Shown: positions 43,999-58,778, counted from the first letter of the stretch. The stretch is 64,000 nt of DNA from Protula sp. h YS-2021 (GCA_949752745.1 OX457033.1:13800970-13864969); one strand, 5' to 3'. Numbers and translations are program-made. The notes: generated from the sequence alone by a model not told the origin.

Positions 43999-44380
43999 TA
44001 ATGTACAATCAAATGTTTGGCAAATTGTGTTTTGAGGTATGCATACATATAAATCTGTAAAACAAAAGCACATTTACACTTCACCTGAAGTATTATAATG
44101 GCTCCTATAAAGGGAGTAGAGAGGAGAAGGCAAGGTTACGTACGACAGGATATACTCAGGCAGGTACCTGTACGCATGACAATAACATCTGCTTTCGCCC
44201 ACTACGATAAAAGTTGGGGAGTCTAGTCATGATATTAATTGTGAAGTCTTATTAATTTCTTATTTTGTTTGCAAACGGACGCAAAACCTATGAAACATTA
44301 CGTTGTAAGCAGAGATTTGGGTATTCAGCCCACACTAATGTAAAGATAGGGACAGAGAGAGAGTGAGAGAGTGAGAGAGA

Positions 44381-44461
<81 letters not shown>

Positions 44462-45029
44462 TCTTCGTACTTTTGTCTTCCAATAGCGTTGCTTAGTTCC
44501 TCCAAGTACAAAAGGCTCAAATTGCGACATTGAGGTCAGAAACCTGAACAATGCACTAGGGCTTTATTAGGGTTGCAAATATGAAGGTTTCCTTTTCGGC
44601 TAAAATAAGATTACCGGCTAAAGAATAAATGTCCTCCAGCAGCGATGTTATTTCCTGAAAGCAAGACATTTCAATAATTCCACTTTACAGCTATAAAATG
44701 TAATCTCGATGAAAGAGAGCTGCCATAGGTAACACCAGCTTTCAATTTTGCTGTATAGCTCAAAAGCTTTCTTAATATGATGGGGAAAGATATTTGAGCC
44801 ATTTTTTTTCCTCGAGTCTTACCAAAAAATCAGTTATACATATATTATTCACTTCTTTCTTAGTTAAAAATATAATAATATAATTCCAGTAAAATATGCA
44901 ATAGCTGTCCATATTCTGTAGAGTGGTTTCCAACCTTATTAAAAAGTTGCAGTTGGTTGTTGATTTTGACGAGAACATCTGAAAGTGGTTGACATATGGA
45001 TGTTGATACAATGCCTTTCTGCTGATGTT
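43999..45029. other. Stretch around a (GA)n array, no recognisable gene
   Basis: Outside the (GA)n array nothing is recognised. Confidence 0.4.
44353..44458. repeat. (GA)n microsatellite, about 106 bp
   Basis: GA dinucleotides with a few GT/GG interruptions at the left end. Minus-strand frames give Leu-Ser repeats, which are artefacts. Confidence 0.97.
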
Positions 45030-45270
45030 GTATAGACACTTTAGGCACAGTCATAAAACAACTCCACCAAATTATCTCAAAAACGTCGATTTCAAATGTC
45101 TAATCAACGATGTTTTGCAGCGTCTATACAACGTCGCCCCCTGATGTCTGTCCAACGCCGATCTTCCGAAATCTATTCAACGTTATTTCGGTTGTTATAT
45201 ACAACTAAATCTCTAGATTGATCCGTGATTTGGTCGCGACATCAACATTACACGTTCACTGGCGTCTATG
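45030..45270. repeat. Dispersed CAACGT-type repeat, copy 5
   Basis: Contains AAAAACGTCGATTTC, GTCTAATCAACG, GTCTATACAACGTCG, GTCCAACGCCG, TCTATTCAACG, ATTTGGTCGCGACATCAACA and an end reading ACACGTTCACTGG. It shows the same motif order as the copies at 17.2 and 33.0 kb. Confidence 0.6.
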
Positions 45271-45886
45271 TAATTCGCTCAAGGTCTAAAGAGAGGAACA
45301 AACACAACACCAAATATCAGCCTCTCTTTCCCCCGTAGCACCGTAGACAAGAGTAGACGCCATACAATACTAAATATATCTGTTAGCCATGTGTTTATCT
45401 CAAGACCGGTTTTACTTACTGAGAAAAGAGAGTATTATACAAATATTTTCGAGACTTTAATTTGCAGTTTTAACTGACAGCCAAGAGGTAGTCTGACTGA
45501 CATCAATTCAGCAGTAGACTTTTCGGGTTTTCGGGTTTTCTGCGTTAGTAAACCACCCATTGCAGAAAATTCCTGACCTATACTCATTGCGATTAATAAT
45601 GACACTTTCACGGTAATTTTGTTCAGACAAAAGACATTCAAGCGACGGACGTGTTAAGCCAAATGATAACAAGTGCTGCAAAACTTAACGGCAGACGCAA
45701 TTCCATTGTAATATATCACATTTCTCTGCTTTACATGCTTGCATATTTACATGTGTGTTAATATACTAAGTACATAAGCATACGGTTACGTTTTTGAGCA
45801 GTATAACATGCGCATGTGCTGCAGGTTTTGAATATTACTACATAGACATACACATGAAAACCTGTATTATGTTTATTACCAACTTG

Positions 45887-45891
<5 letters not shown>
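45271..45891. other. Stretch without a recognisable gene
   Basis: Nothing recognised. Confidence 0.4.

Positions 45892-45976
<85 letters not shown>
45892..45976. repeat. (TA)n microsatellite, about 85 bp
   Basis: A pure TA array. Confidence 0.97.
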
Positions 45977-45979
<3 letters not shown>

Positions 45980-46333
45980 GAAATAGAGACTGCTTAGATA
46001 CATACAGCATAAACAATACGTAATAGAACCCTCATAGCGTTCAAGAAATAGAGATAAGTTTTGGAATCTGTATCCCTATACATTTCAATTTTAAGACATT
46101 TTAAATTTACTCTCTTTTCAACCAGCATCGTGTATTCTTTTCGCCCGTGATTTTACTTTCAATTAATACCACTTTTGTGATTTCTTCACACAATTAGGAT
46201 CTGATGAAGGTCATATTGCTGATGCATTTCGTGGAATTGAAAAGAACATTATTTTATGAACTTGATACGTAAAAATCTTAGGTAATTATAATTCTTTGCC
46301 CTTTATATGGTTCATAGAATAGAAAAAGTGAAG

Positions 46334-46434
46334 CAGACTGTCACATAAACTGCTGTCACATAATCTGTAATCACATAATCTACTGTCACATACCATGCTG
46401 TCATATTAAGTGATGCCACATAAAGTGTTGTGAC
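46334..46434. repeat. 18-bp degenerate minisatellite, about 6 units
   Basis: Variants of CTGCTGTCACATAATCT and related 18-mers recur six times, with substitutions toward the right end. Confidence 0.75.
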
Positions 46435-48950
46435 ATCAATTAACATTAACAAACTAGTGATTTTGTAGGTTTCGAAACTTTACTGGCGCCTACAATAGAG
46501 AAACTAAATGACATATATCTCTAGATCTCCGGTTTATTTGCAAGCATAATCACTGTGGTTATCATAGTATTCAAGTAAAATGTTGACGTGCTATGGTACA
46601 CCTTTATGTGTGTGTAAATATACTCAGTATTGCAGTGATACTTTCGGGTTATTATGTAAAGGAAAGCGAAGGAAATCAGCAAAATGTCATGATTTAGTGT
46701 TTACATTTCGCGATTCAAAATACGGACAAATCTGAAAGCTCGGGGATGATACATTTTACATGTCAATATGTCAGTTATCAGACAATGTGGTACTGTAAGG
46801 AGAGATTAAGCGGTACATAAGGTACTTTTTAAAACGACCTCTTTCTGAAAGAGCCAGCCCCCTATTTTTGAGAAACGCGGAGTACTGTTATGTAAAATGT
46901 CATGTTAAAAATTATTGGCATTGACAGCTTTAAGCATATTGGTCCTCAGTATCATTTGACAACTTCTTTCTTTTCTGTTTCCAGCCAAAGGAGAGAGCGA
47001 GAGTTTTGGAGAGTATCGTCACGTTATATCCATTTTGTTCGTGTCAGCTCCAATCATCTGTCTACAACTTGGCATGAATTGATATAGATATCTATTTCTC
47101 CTTGCTTAGTCACAAGTCCATTTGTCTCACTTGGCAGACGTTATTACATTTCGTGTCTATTAAGCTACTCTTTAAAATCAAAACATCATCACAGTACAGG
47201 TCCTTGCACTGGGTCGTGATTACAGGAAACCATATATTTAGAATCCCGTGCGGTCAGCTGGGGATAAAGCCAAATAACTTGCGAGTGTGCATCTACTTGT
47301 GCACGTGTCAGAACTTTTGTAAAACTACTGTCCGAAAGCATTTAGTGTTTTTTCTATGACTTTCTTTTGCCTATCACTTGCCCATGAACTTCGCAGTGTT
47401 TAAACGTCAGTATTTTTCCCCCAAGTACACATACATTAAACATTTGACCTGTTTATTTGCTGATCTCATCTGACCTATTTACTTCGTGTTTTGGAATTTG
47501 TTAACAGGAAAAAGTCATCGAGAGGCACAGGACTGTGGTTAGGCTTGTAAAAATGCAAACACACGCAAGACAGCTCATGGAACTCAGCCTTATTGTCCCA
47601 GCAGTAGATACGAAGGAGTCTTCACGATGGGTGTTCTATAGCAAGATACAAACACAAAAATAACAAACTTTGAGCACTCCTCTTTTTGTCTTGCTGTTTC
47701 ACTCCTATCATAGACTCAGCAAATATATATTCAACAGCTGATGTTTAAATCAACAACAGAAATGCCCAGCTGGAACGTGGCCAGAAACTGGGTAAACATC
47801 AGGGACTCGATGTCGTCGACAGACTACATGCATGCTGCAAAGAAATGCAGAAAGTATGTAAAGAACTATGTTATTGCATAAGAGCATGTTCATTCACCCC
47901 AATTAGTCCTTCAGTTCAAAACATTTCAAACATGACACGTGATATTTTGGTATTACATCACATTATGGCATTATACACAATATTGTGGCTTTACCCATAT
48001 TTTGGTATTACACATCATGTTTTGGCTTATTTCACTGCTGCTATTACATTGAGATATCGACGAATGTTTCAAACGAGATTTCGTTTTAAAAACACAAAGC
48101 ACATACATTCCTCTTTATCGAAAGTAAATAACTTAAATGCAATTGTTGAAACAATTGCTTATACCAAGGGAAGCAATCCATTCATTTGTGGATTTCTGCT
48201 GAACAAAGATGATTGCAGCTGGTAGCTGAAAGTACTAAGAATTTTTCCGCTGAATGCATACCTAACTTTTTAACCGTTGTTGTGTATTCTAGATGTGATA
48301 TATTTTATGACGTTACCTTGTTAAAAGTCCGGGGAAGAAATTTGAAATTTTGCTATGTGCCTGTTATAAAAACATTTTTTCTAGATCTTTTCTTTCGACA
48401 AAACACGCATGTTCTTCTCACACTTTTACGCCACATTGGAACTATATATGTCAAGAACACGAAAACATAAACCTGTATCAGGACGGAATTTGAATAACAA
48501 CACGGTAGCTAATGAAAAAAAAATCAAATCGGACGTGTTAATTTGAGTCCCGAACGCGTGGGAGAATTCTGATTTCACTTAAATATGTTTGTTTATGCTG
48601 AAGAATGTTTGTTTATGCTCGAACAGATAGAATAAAGAAAGCATTGGCAATTTATGCTGGTGCACGTTCTGTATAAGGCGTGCCTTAATTATCTCTGTCA
48701 ATAAATATAATAACTTCCACTTTGGATAAACAAATCCAATAGTTGAAAAGTACGGCAGAACTTGAAGGAAATTGCAACGCTACTAGTATCTAACAACACA
48801 GCTCCATTCAGACATCAGATTTTCATACAGGCGGTCCTTCTGATATGGAAAAAAACATGTAATAACTGATAAAGTTGCTATGTGCAGTGAAGCCATGAGA
48901 TTCGCATTGTTTTGCGTTAGCTTACGTTATAGACATAGGTGCATGTTTAA
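46435..48950. other. Stretch without a recognisable gene
   Basis: About 2.5 kb of AT-rich DNA. A 126-codon plus-strand frame at 47845-48225 overlaps a small tandem repeat and shows no recognisable domain, so it is not called. Confidence 0.4.
47942..48036. repeat. Degenerate tandem repeat, about 18-bp unit
   Basis: Five loose copies of ATATTTTGGTATTACACA and variants (GGCATTATACACA, GTGGCTTTACCC). Confidence 0.6.
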
Positions 48951-49470
48951 CTAGAACCTCACTTCGCTAGCGAAATGTTAAACACTTGACAAAAATTAAA
49001 ACGCACAAATACTTCCTTCAATGGGTTATTTCTTGAATAATATATTGCAAACAACACAGCTTGAATACGTCTTATAAGCCGAGTAGTGTTTGGTTTCTGT
49101 TGACTTAAGGTTTTATTGACTGATCTAGCATACGCCATGTTATCAATTTACGCAGTGAGAGCTCGCACAAAGCTCACTGAGCAACTGTGAGTGATGTGGG
49201 TTAAATGCTACGCATTTACTTGCAAAAAATACACTCTTTTCACATGGCGTTTTAACAAAGAAAACGAAATCAAAGACGAAAATAAAAAGTGACATGCACA
49301 TGTTCAGATCAAGCTCTTCATAAGTCCCAAGTTTCATGGTCGTAGGGCTCATAGTGTCAGAGAAGAAGAAGACACGTAAATTCGGAAAAAGTGTCAAGAA
49401 AAAAAAAAGGACGAATTTTATTCGCACAAATTCATATAACCCTTGCAAGCCAAAGGCTTGTCAAGTGTTA
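48951..49470 (-). mobile_element. Helentron/Helitron2-like non-autonomous element (family 2), copy A
   Basis: Read on the minus strand, it starts TAACACTTGACAAGCC with a 5' hairpin (CAAGCC / GGCTTG around a TTT loop, outer CTTG / CAAG). It ends with TTGTCAAGTGTTTAACA, a near-palindrome ACTTCGCTAGCGAAAT (reverse complement of the terminal form) and GAGGTTCTAG, flanked by TT. AACACTTGACAA at the 5' end is the inverse of TTGTCAAGTGTT near the 3' end but sits about 30 nt from it, so the inverted repeats are asymmetric. These features match the Helentron/Helitron2 type. A matching copy in the opposite orientation lies at 61.1 kb. It encodes no replicase or helicase. Confidence 0.65.
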
Positions 49471-50289
49471 AAAAACGCAACAAAGTAGTTGTTTTATATG
49501 TGTGAAAATTGGGAGCTCCTTTTTTCGTAACGTCTTTCTGAAGATAACCGTTGCCGTTCTAATAATAAATGCTCAGAGAGAGTTAACAAGGAAAGAATCC
49601 CAGCGGCCCACGTGGTATCGTATGCTATGTGTGTCCCAGACACGAGGAGAAACGGGGGGTGATGTTGAGGACGGACGCGGCCCGCGCGGCGTACCAAAAA
49701 AAAATGGGGTAATTTTCATTAAGTAGTCTGTGTTTACCATTAAAAAGGGGTGAGTTTCTGTAGGTATTTTTTTAGCTTAGCTCTTCGCGTGTGTGGGTCC
49801 TTTTAAAGAGTCATGGACATGCATGGTAACCAGTTGGTACGTGAATACAATCATTTTGCAGTGATCGCTGTTTTATGTATTGTTTATTAAACTGGTGTAT
49901 ATTTGACATATTGTCTGATCGTCTGTCGTCTATATCTTCACGGTTGATAAAGACACAAAAGTTGCCTAAATAGCAATGGGTTGTATTGTTGCAAAATAAA
50001 GGTAAATACAAGATACGACAAGAGCATTTGATAGTTCATTTTTTAAAAATATCAGCTGTTCAACCATGTACTATGAAATATGGGCCGTCGGTTCGAGAGA
50101 TAGCCATTAGAGCTGCCGAGTTTACAACATTACTATTCATGCTCACTTTGCTGGATAAACAACCCACGGATAGAGTCTATCGTAGATGGCAATCAGGGTT
50201 TAAACACTAGAGAACAGAGATAATCACATTTTACTCATGCTTTTACTCCCACAATTGCCCACTCATACAACAAGACAGGCTATAATATG
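49471..50289. other. Stretch without a recognisable gene
   Basis: Nothing recognised. Short open frames near 49.5-50.2 kb have no known motif. Confidence 0.4.
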
Positions 50290-50660
50290 TTGTGCGATAC
50301 ATTGCTGAGTGATGCAGTGCTGTATGACGCAGTGCTGCATGACGCAGTGTTGCATGACGCAGTGCTGCATGATGCAGTGCTGTATGACGCAGTGCTGCAT
50401 GACGCAGTACTGTATGACGCAGTGCTGCATAACGCAGTGCTGTATGATGCAGTGCTGTATGACACAGTACTGTATGACGCAGTGCTGCATGACGCAGTAC
50501 TATATGACGCAGTGCTGCATGACACAGTACTGTATGACGCAGTGCTGCATGACGCAGTACTGTATGATGCAGTGCTGCATGAGGGAGTGCTGTATGACAC
50601 AGTACTGTATGACGTAGTGCTGCATGACGTAGTGCTGCATGATGCAGTGCCGTATGACAC
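50290..50660. repeat. 15-bp minisatellite, about 24 units
   Basis: Units GACGCAGTGCTGCAT and GACGCAGTACTGTAT alternate in places, giving a 30-bp higher-order pattern. The 15-bp period keeps frames in register. At least five of the six frames are open (Asp-Ala-Val-Leu-His on the plus strand; Arg-His-Ala-Ala-Leu and Cys-Ser-Thr-Ala-Ser on the minus strand), so none is evidence of a gene. Confidence 0.93.
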
Positions 50661-51952
50661 AACATGTGAAACATTTCAACAATAACAACATGCAGGTAAC
50701 GGTTTAAAGCTCGACAAGAGGAAACATTAATTAAATAGAATCAATCACTATACCACATAATCCTCTGCATTTATTTAAAAAGCTTGCATTGGTTTGCTCT
50801 TGGCATTCATCTTCAGTACTGATATTCACAAAAGTTAACTGCAGTTAACTGTACAACAACAAGGGAAATCCGCTGATTTAGCTTAATTACGTAAACAATT
50901 TTTACAGCAAGTTGTAGTTAAATAAAAGTAAAATTTATTAATTAACTTTCCAAAATTCCGTTTGCTACATGAGCAGTTACCGGAATCTGTTCACTGCACA
51001 GTTAACTTTCGTGAATACGGCCACTGACAGTCTGAATTGGAATTGTTTACAAAAGAAGGTCAAGGACAGGTCAACACATAACAGGTCATGTGGATTTGCC
51101 ATTGATACAGAGGTGTCCAAAAGCACTACTCACAATGTGTTATTGAAAACGGAATGAATCACGTGACTCGTACAAAAGACTATGCGCCGAGCAGGGTAAA
51201 TATTATAATTGACGAAATGTGATGCTATTATACAAGTATTGAGATCAGCTGAATCACCAGTAAGATGTGTCTTTCTATCAAACATACAATGAAATATTTA
51301 TGAATATAATGTTATCAATAGAATCTTGTTTTTCTGAAGTGTTAGAGTGGCTTTTGTATCTGTGAAACTTCTTACTAAAGTCACAAAGTCTTCTTCCACG
51401 AATGGCTATGCTCATACTGTTTATTTATAATAGATTCATTATGGAAACAAGTAAGAATCATATCTCCTTACTGTTCGTAGAAATGACCGTGTGTCAGGTT
51501 TTAATTTTTCTTATCAGCCAATTTAATTTTTTTCTGTCACATTCAGATTTACCCTGAAATTAAAATTAAACAACCCTGTCCCCCCCCCCTTCCCCGCTTC
51601 CACCTCCCACCTCTTTTCGGTTAAGGAAATACACCTTATTTCCGCAGTCTGACGATTCAGATTAAAATTTATATTAAAAAAGATGTTTAATCACTTTATG
51701 AAGGACGAATTGTCTTCCGGTTTGAATCACAACTCTCTCAGTGTTTCCAGAAAATGTTCAAAATCGTAAATGACAATTCCGAAATTCTCAAATAAATAAG
51801 AAAGGCAAAGCTTATTACTACTTTATAGGAAAAAACACTATTCCGATCGGACTCAACAAATCTACCGATACACATTTCCACAAATTGCAGACTTTTCCCA
51901 AAAGAGGTGTAATTCCAGCAATACTGGGACCATTTTTGGCAAAACAACGGTA
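50661..51952. other. Stretch without a recognisable gene
   Basis: AT-rich, with a C-run near 51.58 kb. Nothing else recognised. Confidence 0.4.
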
Positions 51953-52155
51953 TTAGGGAGACCAAAAATTTAGACCAAAAGTAGGTCTCCTTAATTCTTA
52001 GCGTGCTTAAACGCTATGAAACTACACAGTAAACAAAAAACGAATGATTCTATAGCATAGTGAATATAATTATATTTTGTTTTAAATTAAATTTGTGTGT
52101 TGTCACTTGATAACAAGCTAAAACATAAATTATGTTTTCCAAACGGTCTCCCTAA
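51953..52155. repeat. Possible small inverted-repeat element, 203 bp
   Basis: TTAGGGAGACC at 51953-51963 recurs inverted as GGTCTCCCTAA at 52145-52155. No convincing target duplication was seen, so a MITE is only one possibility. Confidence 0.3.
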
Positions 52156-52283
52156 GTGCTGTATATAAGGCATGGTCCCCCGATGACTGGTTGCAGAGCT
52201 CTCTCTATCTCTCTCTCTATAATATATACATATATATATTTCATCCTAATAATTAACGTCACAACCAATCTTTCACAAAAAAA

Positions 52284-53795
<1,512 letters not shown>

Positions 53796-53824
<29 letters not shown>

Positions 53825-53889
53825 AAAAACAAAACAAAAAAAAACAAAAACAAAAAAAACAACAAACAAACAAAAAAAAAACAAAAAAA

Positions 53890-53923
<34 letters not shown>
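53796..53923 (+). repeat. Poly-A / (AAAAC)n tract, about 128 bp
   Basis: Runs of A broken by single C residues in the middle. It could be an expanded retroposon tail, but the DNA just upstream (GTGACGTCATCAAAATC-type sequence) was not recognised as a retroposon body. Confidence 0.9.
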
Positions 53924-53925
<2 letters not shown>

Positions 53926-54704
53926 GCGATGCTCCCTCACAGACAGACGAAGGCATTGTCATTCACGTGGTCTGCATTTTAAATGGTGTTGAAAAAAAGG
54001 ATATAAGAGATATAACTGGCGCAGCTCTTGTCGGTAGTGAATCTTTATTGTTCTTGTTCAAGGCTGTGACGTCATAAACATAAAACGTTTTTTACATTTC
54101 TTTTTCTGATGTCAGAAGAATTCTACAACACTGCACTGTGGTATCAATGTCTTTTCAGGTTTTTGCACTGTTCTTATTGTTTTAAAAAAGTTTCCTTCTG
54201 CCTTGGTTTTTAAGCATGTGCGCAAACACTTTGTAAATAATTGGCTGATTAATTTTATAAGAAATAAAAACACTGTTATCTTCTATATTTAGTGCTGACG
54301 CCAATCTGTCATTATTTTGACTCTTAAAAAGATTGGTATGTAACCTCGTCAAGGGTTTTTTTTTAAGCTGTGAGCATCGAATCAAAGAATTACGTTATTT
54401 TAGAGGGTCTCTATGAACACCAAAGGGGTGCTTTATTGGTAAATGAAGGAGGGCGAGGGAGGAGAAACATGATGGGTCCACAGGGGTACATACGCTACTC
54501 TCTAGGAATGACAATTGCCCTGAATTAAAGACCATTTGGCTCCAGGCAGAAACAATTCCTTTAAAAGGAGCCAACAGAAATAGAAAATTTTACCCCAGCA
54601 GAAATGTTTGATTGGGAAAGCATTGTTATCAGTGCTAAGAAACTGAAATAAATATTTTGATTGATTCTGTAACTGTCAAGCTCCAGAGAGCTACAAAAAC
54701 AGAT
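53924..54704. other. Stretch without a recognisable gene
   Basis: Nothing recognised. Confidence 0.4.
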
Positions 54705-54811
54705 TGATAGATTAGAAAAGATCGTAAAACGGATGCACAGATGAGAAAAGATCACAAAACGGATGCAAAGATTAGAAACAATCGCAAAACGGATGCACAG
54801 ATTAGAAAGGA
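54705..54811. repeat. 30-bp tandem repeat, about 3.5 units
   Basis: GATTAGAAAAGATCGTAAAA followed by CGGATGCACA recurs at a 30-bp period (54711, 54741, 54771, 54801) with a few substitutions. Confidence 0.85.
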
Positions 54812-56075
54812 TAGCTTCCAAAAAGGTGCTTAATGGAAAAAATTGGTTTTAATAATTTGCATTAATCGAAAAAAGATAGCCATTTTTTGTGCAATGCAAC
54901 TTGAAAAGATATCTAAAGTTCCGAAAATTGAGAAAAGTCACTGATTTTTTTATTTATTTATTTTATTAAATTAGAAAAATATCGCTGAGCAAACTAGGGT
55001 CAGTGGAAAAGAACGCAGACCGCGGATTCACAAAGGCGACTTACTCCTCCGCACGCACCGGCCTACTGGCCCTATTGTTTTGTACGAAGTGGAAATATTC
55101 TATTTTTGCCAGCAAAAAGTAATTCGTCCCTGTCGCTAGAACCTCCTCCCCCTCATAACCCTAAAGGGTTACCCTGGTCAAATTGGTCACTCTGGTCCCA
55201 CGACTTTTGAAAACGATCCGTAATTGCTGAGTGCTAAGTATGACATAATGAAATAATCTCGTTTTTAACCAAATGCTGAGCGTACTTCGGAGAGAACCCC
55301 TCTTTTGTGGGAAATGCTGAGTACTGAATGATAAGTGCTCGCCCCCCTCCACAGCAATCCCCCATCCACCCCCCCCCCCTCCTTAACAAAATTGACAGTC
55401 CGCGTCAGTGACGTCAGAGCTATAGCAGGACCCGGAAATAGACCACCAGTGGGACGGAACAGAAATGGTCTGATTTCTTACGTGGTTCTTATTACGGGAT
55501 TCTTCACAATGGGAGTGCACCTAGAGCAGGGCTATTGAAAAGTGGTCCTAGCTGTAAGGTGGTCCCATTTGCAGGGTGGTCCTATCTCGGGTGTTCCTCT
55601 GTAAATAAACCAGAAAATAATATATGTAGGTCCAAGTTTTTTACAGAGGTCCAAAATCAACAGCTGCCCAGATGGCAGATGAGGACTCAGCCGAACCACA
55701 ATGTCCCTTTACATGTTTGCTGGAAGTGGATGTCTTGAAGAGGCCATTTCGTGGGACTTTTTGACATCAGGCTGTTTTAATGACATGAATGTAATTCACA
55801 TCCGTGTTTGTTTTTGTAAGGTTATTTTTTTTTAACAAGTTATAAGAAATTTTAAAAATTTCATGCTTTAAATAAAAATAAATTGCTGCTGCTGTGGTGA
55901 CAGAAAAACATCGGGTGAAAAGGGCCGTTCCATTTCGGATTTTCTCTGTATAATCGAAATTGTAACTTAAAAGAAAGAAAACTCTAACAACAGTTTAAAA
56001 TTCATGGCACAGCTTTTAAAAATACTGCTACTAACGCAAATCCTGTAAACAAACATGTCCACAAAGAACCCTTAA
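54812..56075. other. Stretch without a recognisable gene
   Basis: Contains short internal repeats of GGTGGTCC near 55.54-55.58 kb and a C-run near 55.37 kb. No gene recognised. Confidence 0.4.
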
Positions 56076-56167
56076 GGGTCTATTCACACCGCAATTGTAA
56101 GAGCATCAGATACGGCATAAAAGGGCTATTCACACCGCAGTTGTAAGGACATTAGATACGAGCTGTA
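56076..56167. repeat. Direct duplication of a 46-bp unit
   Basis: Two adjacent copies share CTATTCACACCGCA(A/G)TTGTAAG, a diverged middle and AGATACG. Confidence 0.75.
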
Positions 56168-57885
56168 GATCACCCTTTAATCTCACACAGCTGTCACGTG
56201 TGGAATATCAGAACTGATATTGTCACGTTTTCAATTTTCCCCGAGACTAGTTGAATCCAATCATGTAGATGTAACAGCTCGAACTGATTATACATGTAAT
56301 GCCATTTTTTGTGCAAAATTATTTCGGCGGCTTTTATAGGGTCATAGGGAAGTACGTTTTTAACAGGGGTCAAAACATGGTTTTAGCCACGAACTCGTAG
56401 CGTTGTTTGTGTGATTATTTAGTCATTTTGGGCGTAAGGGCTGAGGGTTGGGATTTGCAAATCCTGACTCGGTCAACAAATGAGCCAACAGCAATGACAG
56501 GTCCATAACACAGTCTTCTTTACTCTCAAGAGGTCAAGTATGGGTTAGGAAGATTTGTTACGATAGTCTCGCCACATTTTCTAAGCAAAATCAAAAACAT
56601 TAACGTTTTGTGTAATTTGTTTTATTATAATTATGATGCAAATATTGCTTATTTGTGTTTGCTTATGATGGCAGTTGGCAATGCTGTTTTCACTGCTATT
56701 ACACACATCTGTGACCCACAACGTCCACTGTAAATAAATAGAACGAAATTCTTTCATGATCCCCACATTACAAAAATAACGTTTTCCAGCTCTTGTAAAC
56801 ATTTGAGGAGTGTGTTTGTTTGGGCAAAACCATCTCCTCTAAACATCGTTATTGGTCATTATGTTTGTTTTCTTGCCCCATCATAACGACATATCTCGTC
56901 ATGTAAGTTATGACCCTCTCCCGGCGTCGACAAGGTGTGGACAGCAGGCGATGCATAAAAGCTGTTCTGCAGACACGCACACACGTAAACAAACAAACAA
57001 ACAAACAAACAATAAGGAAATAAGAAGAAGCTTGGAAAAACAGATAACCATAAAAGAACCCACAAAATGTTCGAAAATTGACTCCAACTTTTTTCTATGC
57101 CCTTCTAAAAGCACTGTAACATCACCCATCCCTACCACATTAACGTGCAGACCACGGCGTTCCTTTCCCTTATTTGCTACATGTTCAAAGTTAGTGGATG
57201 AACCCGACAGAAAGCAAGAAACCATAAACCGTAACCCTGCAACACCCCATCCTATCGAGGTGAACCGATACACAGCAAGAAACCATAAACCCTGCGAGAG
57301 CACCATCGGTCCCATCATCGTTCACACAGCATCTTTCACAAGGCGGTGACATTTTAAAGTCACTGTGCCAATTAGTCCTTTCCGGCCCCCCATACCACTC
57401 CACCACCCTATCGCAGCAATAAATTTAAGATCATGATGATAATACTTTAAAAGGGCTTAATTCTACGCCCATCCCTCGCCCCCCTCTCCAAAAAAGAAAA
57501 AAATCTATCATCACAAAACGGTTAGTTAACAATGTTCGTTAACTGATCCAACTGCTCCGTAATGGCTCATTAGCTGCTCATTTGAAGAAACCTGACAAGG
57601 GCTGCGTTTGAGCGAATCTAGAGTAAATTTGCCCAGGGTGCAAATACCATTTGATGAAACTTATCCCGCTCTTTTCCATTTAACATCGGATAAAGACGCG
57701 CTAAAATTGGGTAAATGTTCCCAGCTATAAAATATCGTATGAACAATCACTGAGGTTTCTTTCTTGATAAAAAAAAAATGTTTCGAAAGTTTATTTCTAA
57801 TTTAAAGTTTTGGGGTAGTTATTATTTAATTTTTAGTTTAAACTGGTCACTCTATAAAATATCGGAACCCTGGCTATCTTAGCCC
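56168..57885. other. Stretch without a recognisable gene
   Basis: Contains a short (CAAA)n array at 56987-57012. A 165-codon frame across that array (56852-57349) and an opposite-strand frame of similar length have no recognisable domain and are not called. Confidence 0.4.
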
Positions 57886-58092
57886 CGGCTGGCTCACACC
57901 CGGCTGGCTGACCCTCGGCTGGCTGACCCTCGGCTGGCTGACCCTCGGCTGGCTGACCCACGGCTGGCCGACCCTCGGCTGGCTGACCCTCGGCTGGCTG
58001 ACCCTCGGCTGGCTGACCCTCGGCTTGCTGAACCTCGGCTGGCTGACCCTCGGCTGGCTGACCCTCGGCTGGCTGACCCTCAGCTGGCTCAC
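57886..58092. repeat. 15-bp minisatellite, about 13 units
   Basis: CGGCTGGCTGACCCT repeats almost perfectly, with variants at each end (TTGCTGAACC, CACGGCTGGCCG). The minus-strand frame gives Val-Ser-Gln-Pro-Arg repeats. More diverged units continue to about 58.16 kb. Confidence 0.93.
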
Positions 58093-58409
58093 AACGAATG
58101 TTTCACCCCCAGGCTATATCCCCGTAGGCTAACTCACGCCCAGCAAGTTAACCCCCAATGTATTTTTCTATTTTATTTTTCTAGTATTATTTCTCTTGCT
58201 TTACTTTTTAAAATTGCTATTTCACTTGAACCTTTGATGTCTTTGATTAGGGTCTTAAAATAATTTAAAAAATAATAAATAAATAATTAAATAAAAAATA
58301 AATAAAAAACAACAAAAGGAGGGCGACCGGAAGACTCAAGGGGCGATAATAGGCGATCTGACCTTCTGCGTTGTCATAGCAGAGGCAATAGGAGCGAAGG
58401 TCTCTCCCA

Positions 58410-58466
58410 TGTTTACTGGCAGGATTCGAACCCGGGTCCTTGGCATCAACTGAGCTAACCGTCAGT
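58410..58466 (-). repeat. tRNA-like fragment lacking an anticodon arm (SINE head or pseudogene)
   Basis: On the minus strand, TAGCTCAGTTG (58457-58447) is a perfect A box and GGTTCGAATCC (58432-58422) a perfect B box, but only 14 nt separate them instead of the usual 30 or more. The flanks ACTGACGG and CTGCCAGT can pair at seven of eight positions counting G-U, like an acceptor stem. Total length is about 55 nt. Internal deletion within a SINE head is the simplest reading. Confidence 0.5.
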
Positions 58467-58691
58467 CCCTAAACCGGTAAACCTTTTATTGTGACATATC
58501 GAAACCTAATCCAGTACATAAAGTGCGTAAGGACAAATTTTGGAACCTCACCCTCCGTCCCCTTCACGGATGGAAATTTTGTTACGTCATCAGTTGACTA
58601 TGCCATTAGCGTATGTACTGTCCTCAGACATTCCCTCTTTCATGGGATAAAATGCCGTTAACTTTAAACATATCCAAAAAGACTGTTGAAA

Positions 58692-58695
<4 letters not shown>

Positions 58696-58776
<81 letters not shown>
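58696..58776. repeat. (TA)n microsatellite, about 81 bp
   Basis: A pure TA array. Confidence 0.97.

Positions 58777-58778
<2 letters not shown>

Noticed and set aside
47845..48225. 126-codon plus-strand frame
   Set aside because: Overlaps a degenerate tandem repeat and has no recognisable motif.
56852..57349. 165-codon plus-strand frame and a 136-codon minus-strand frame over the same DNA
   Set aside because: Open on both strands, passing through a (CAAA)n array, with no recognised domain; probably chance.
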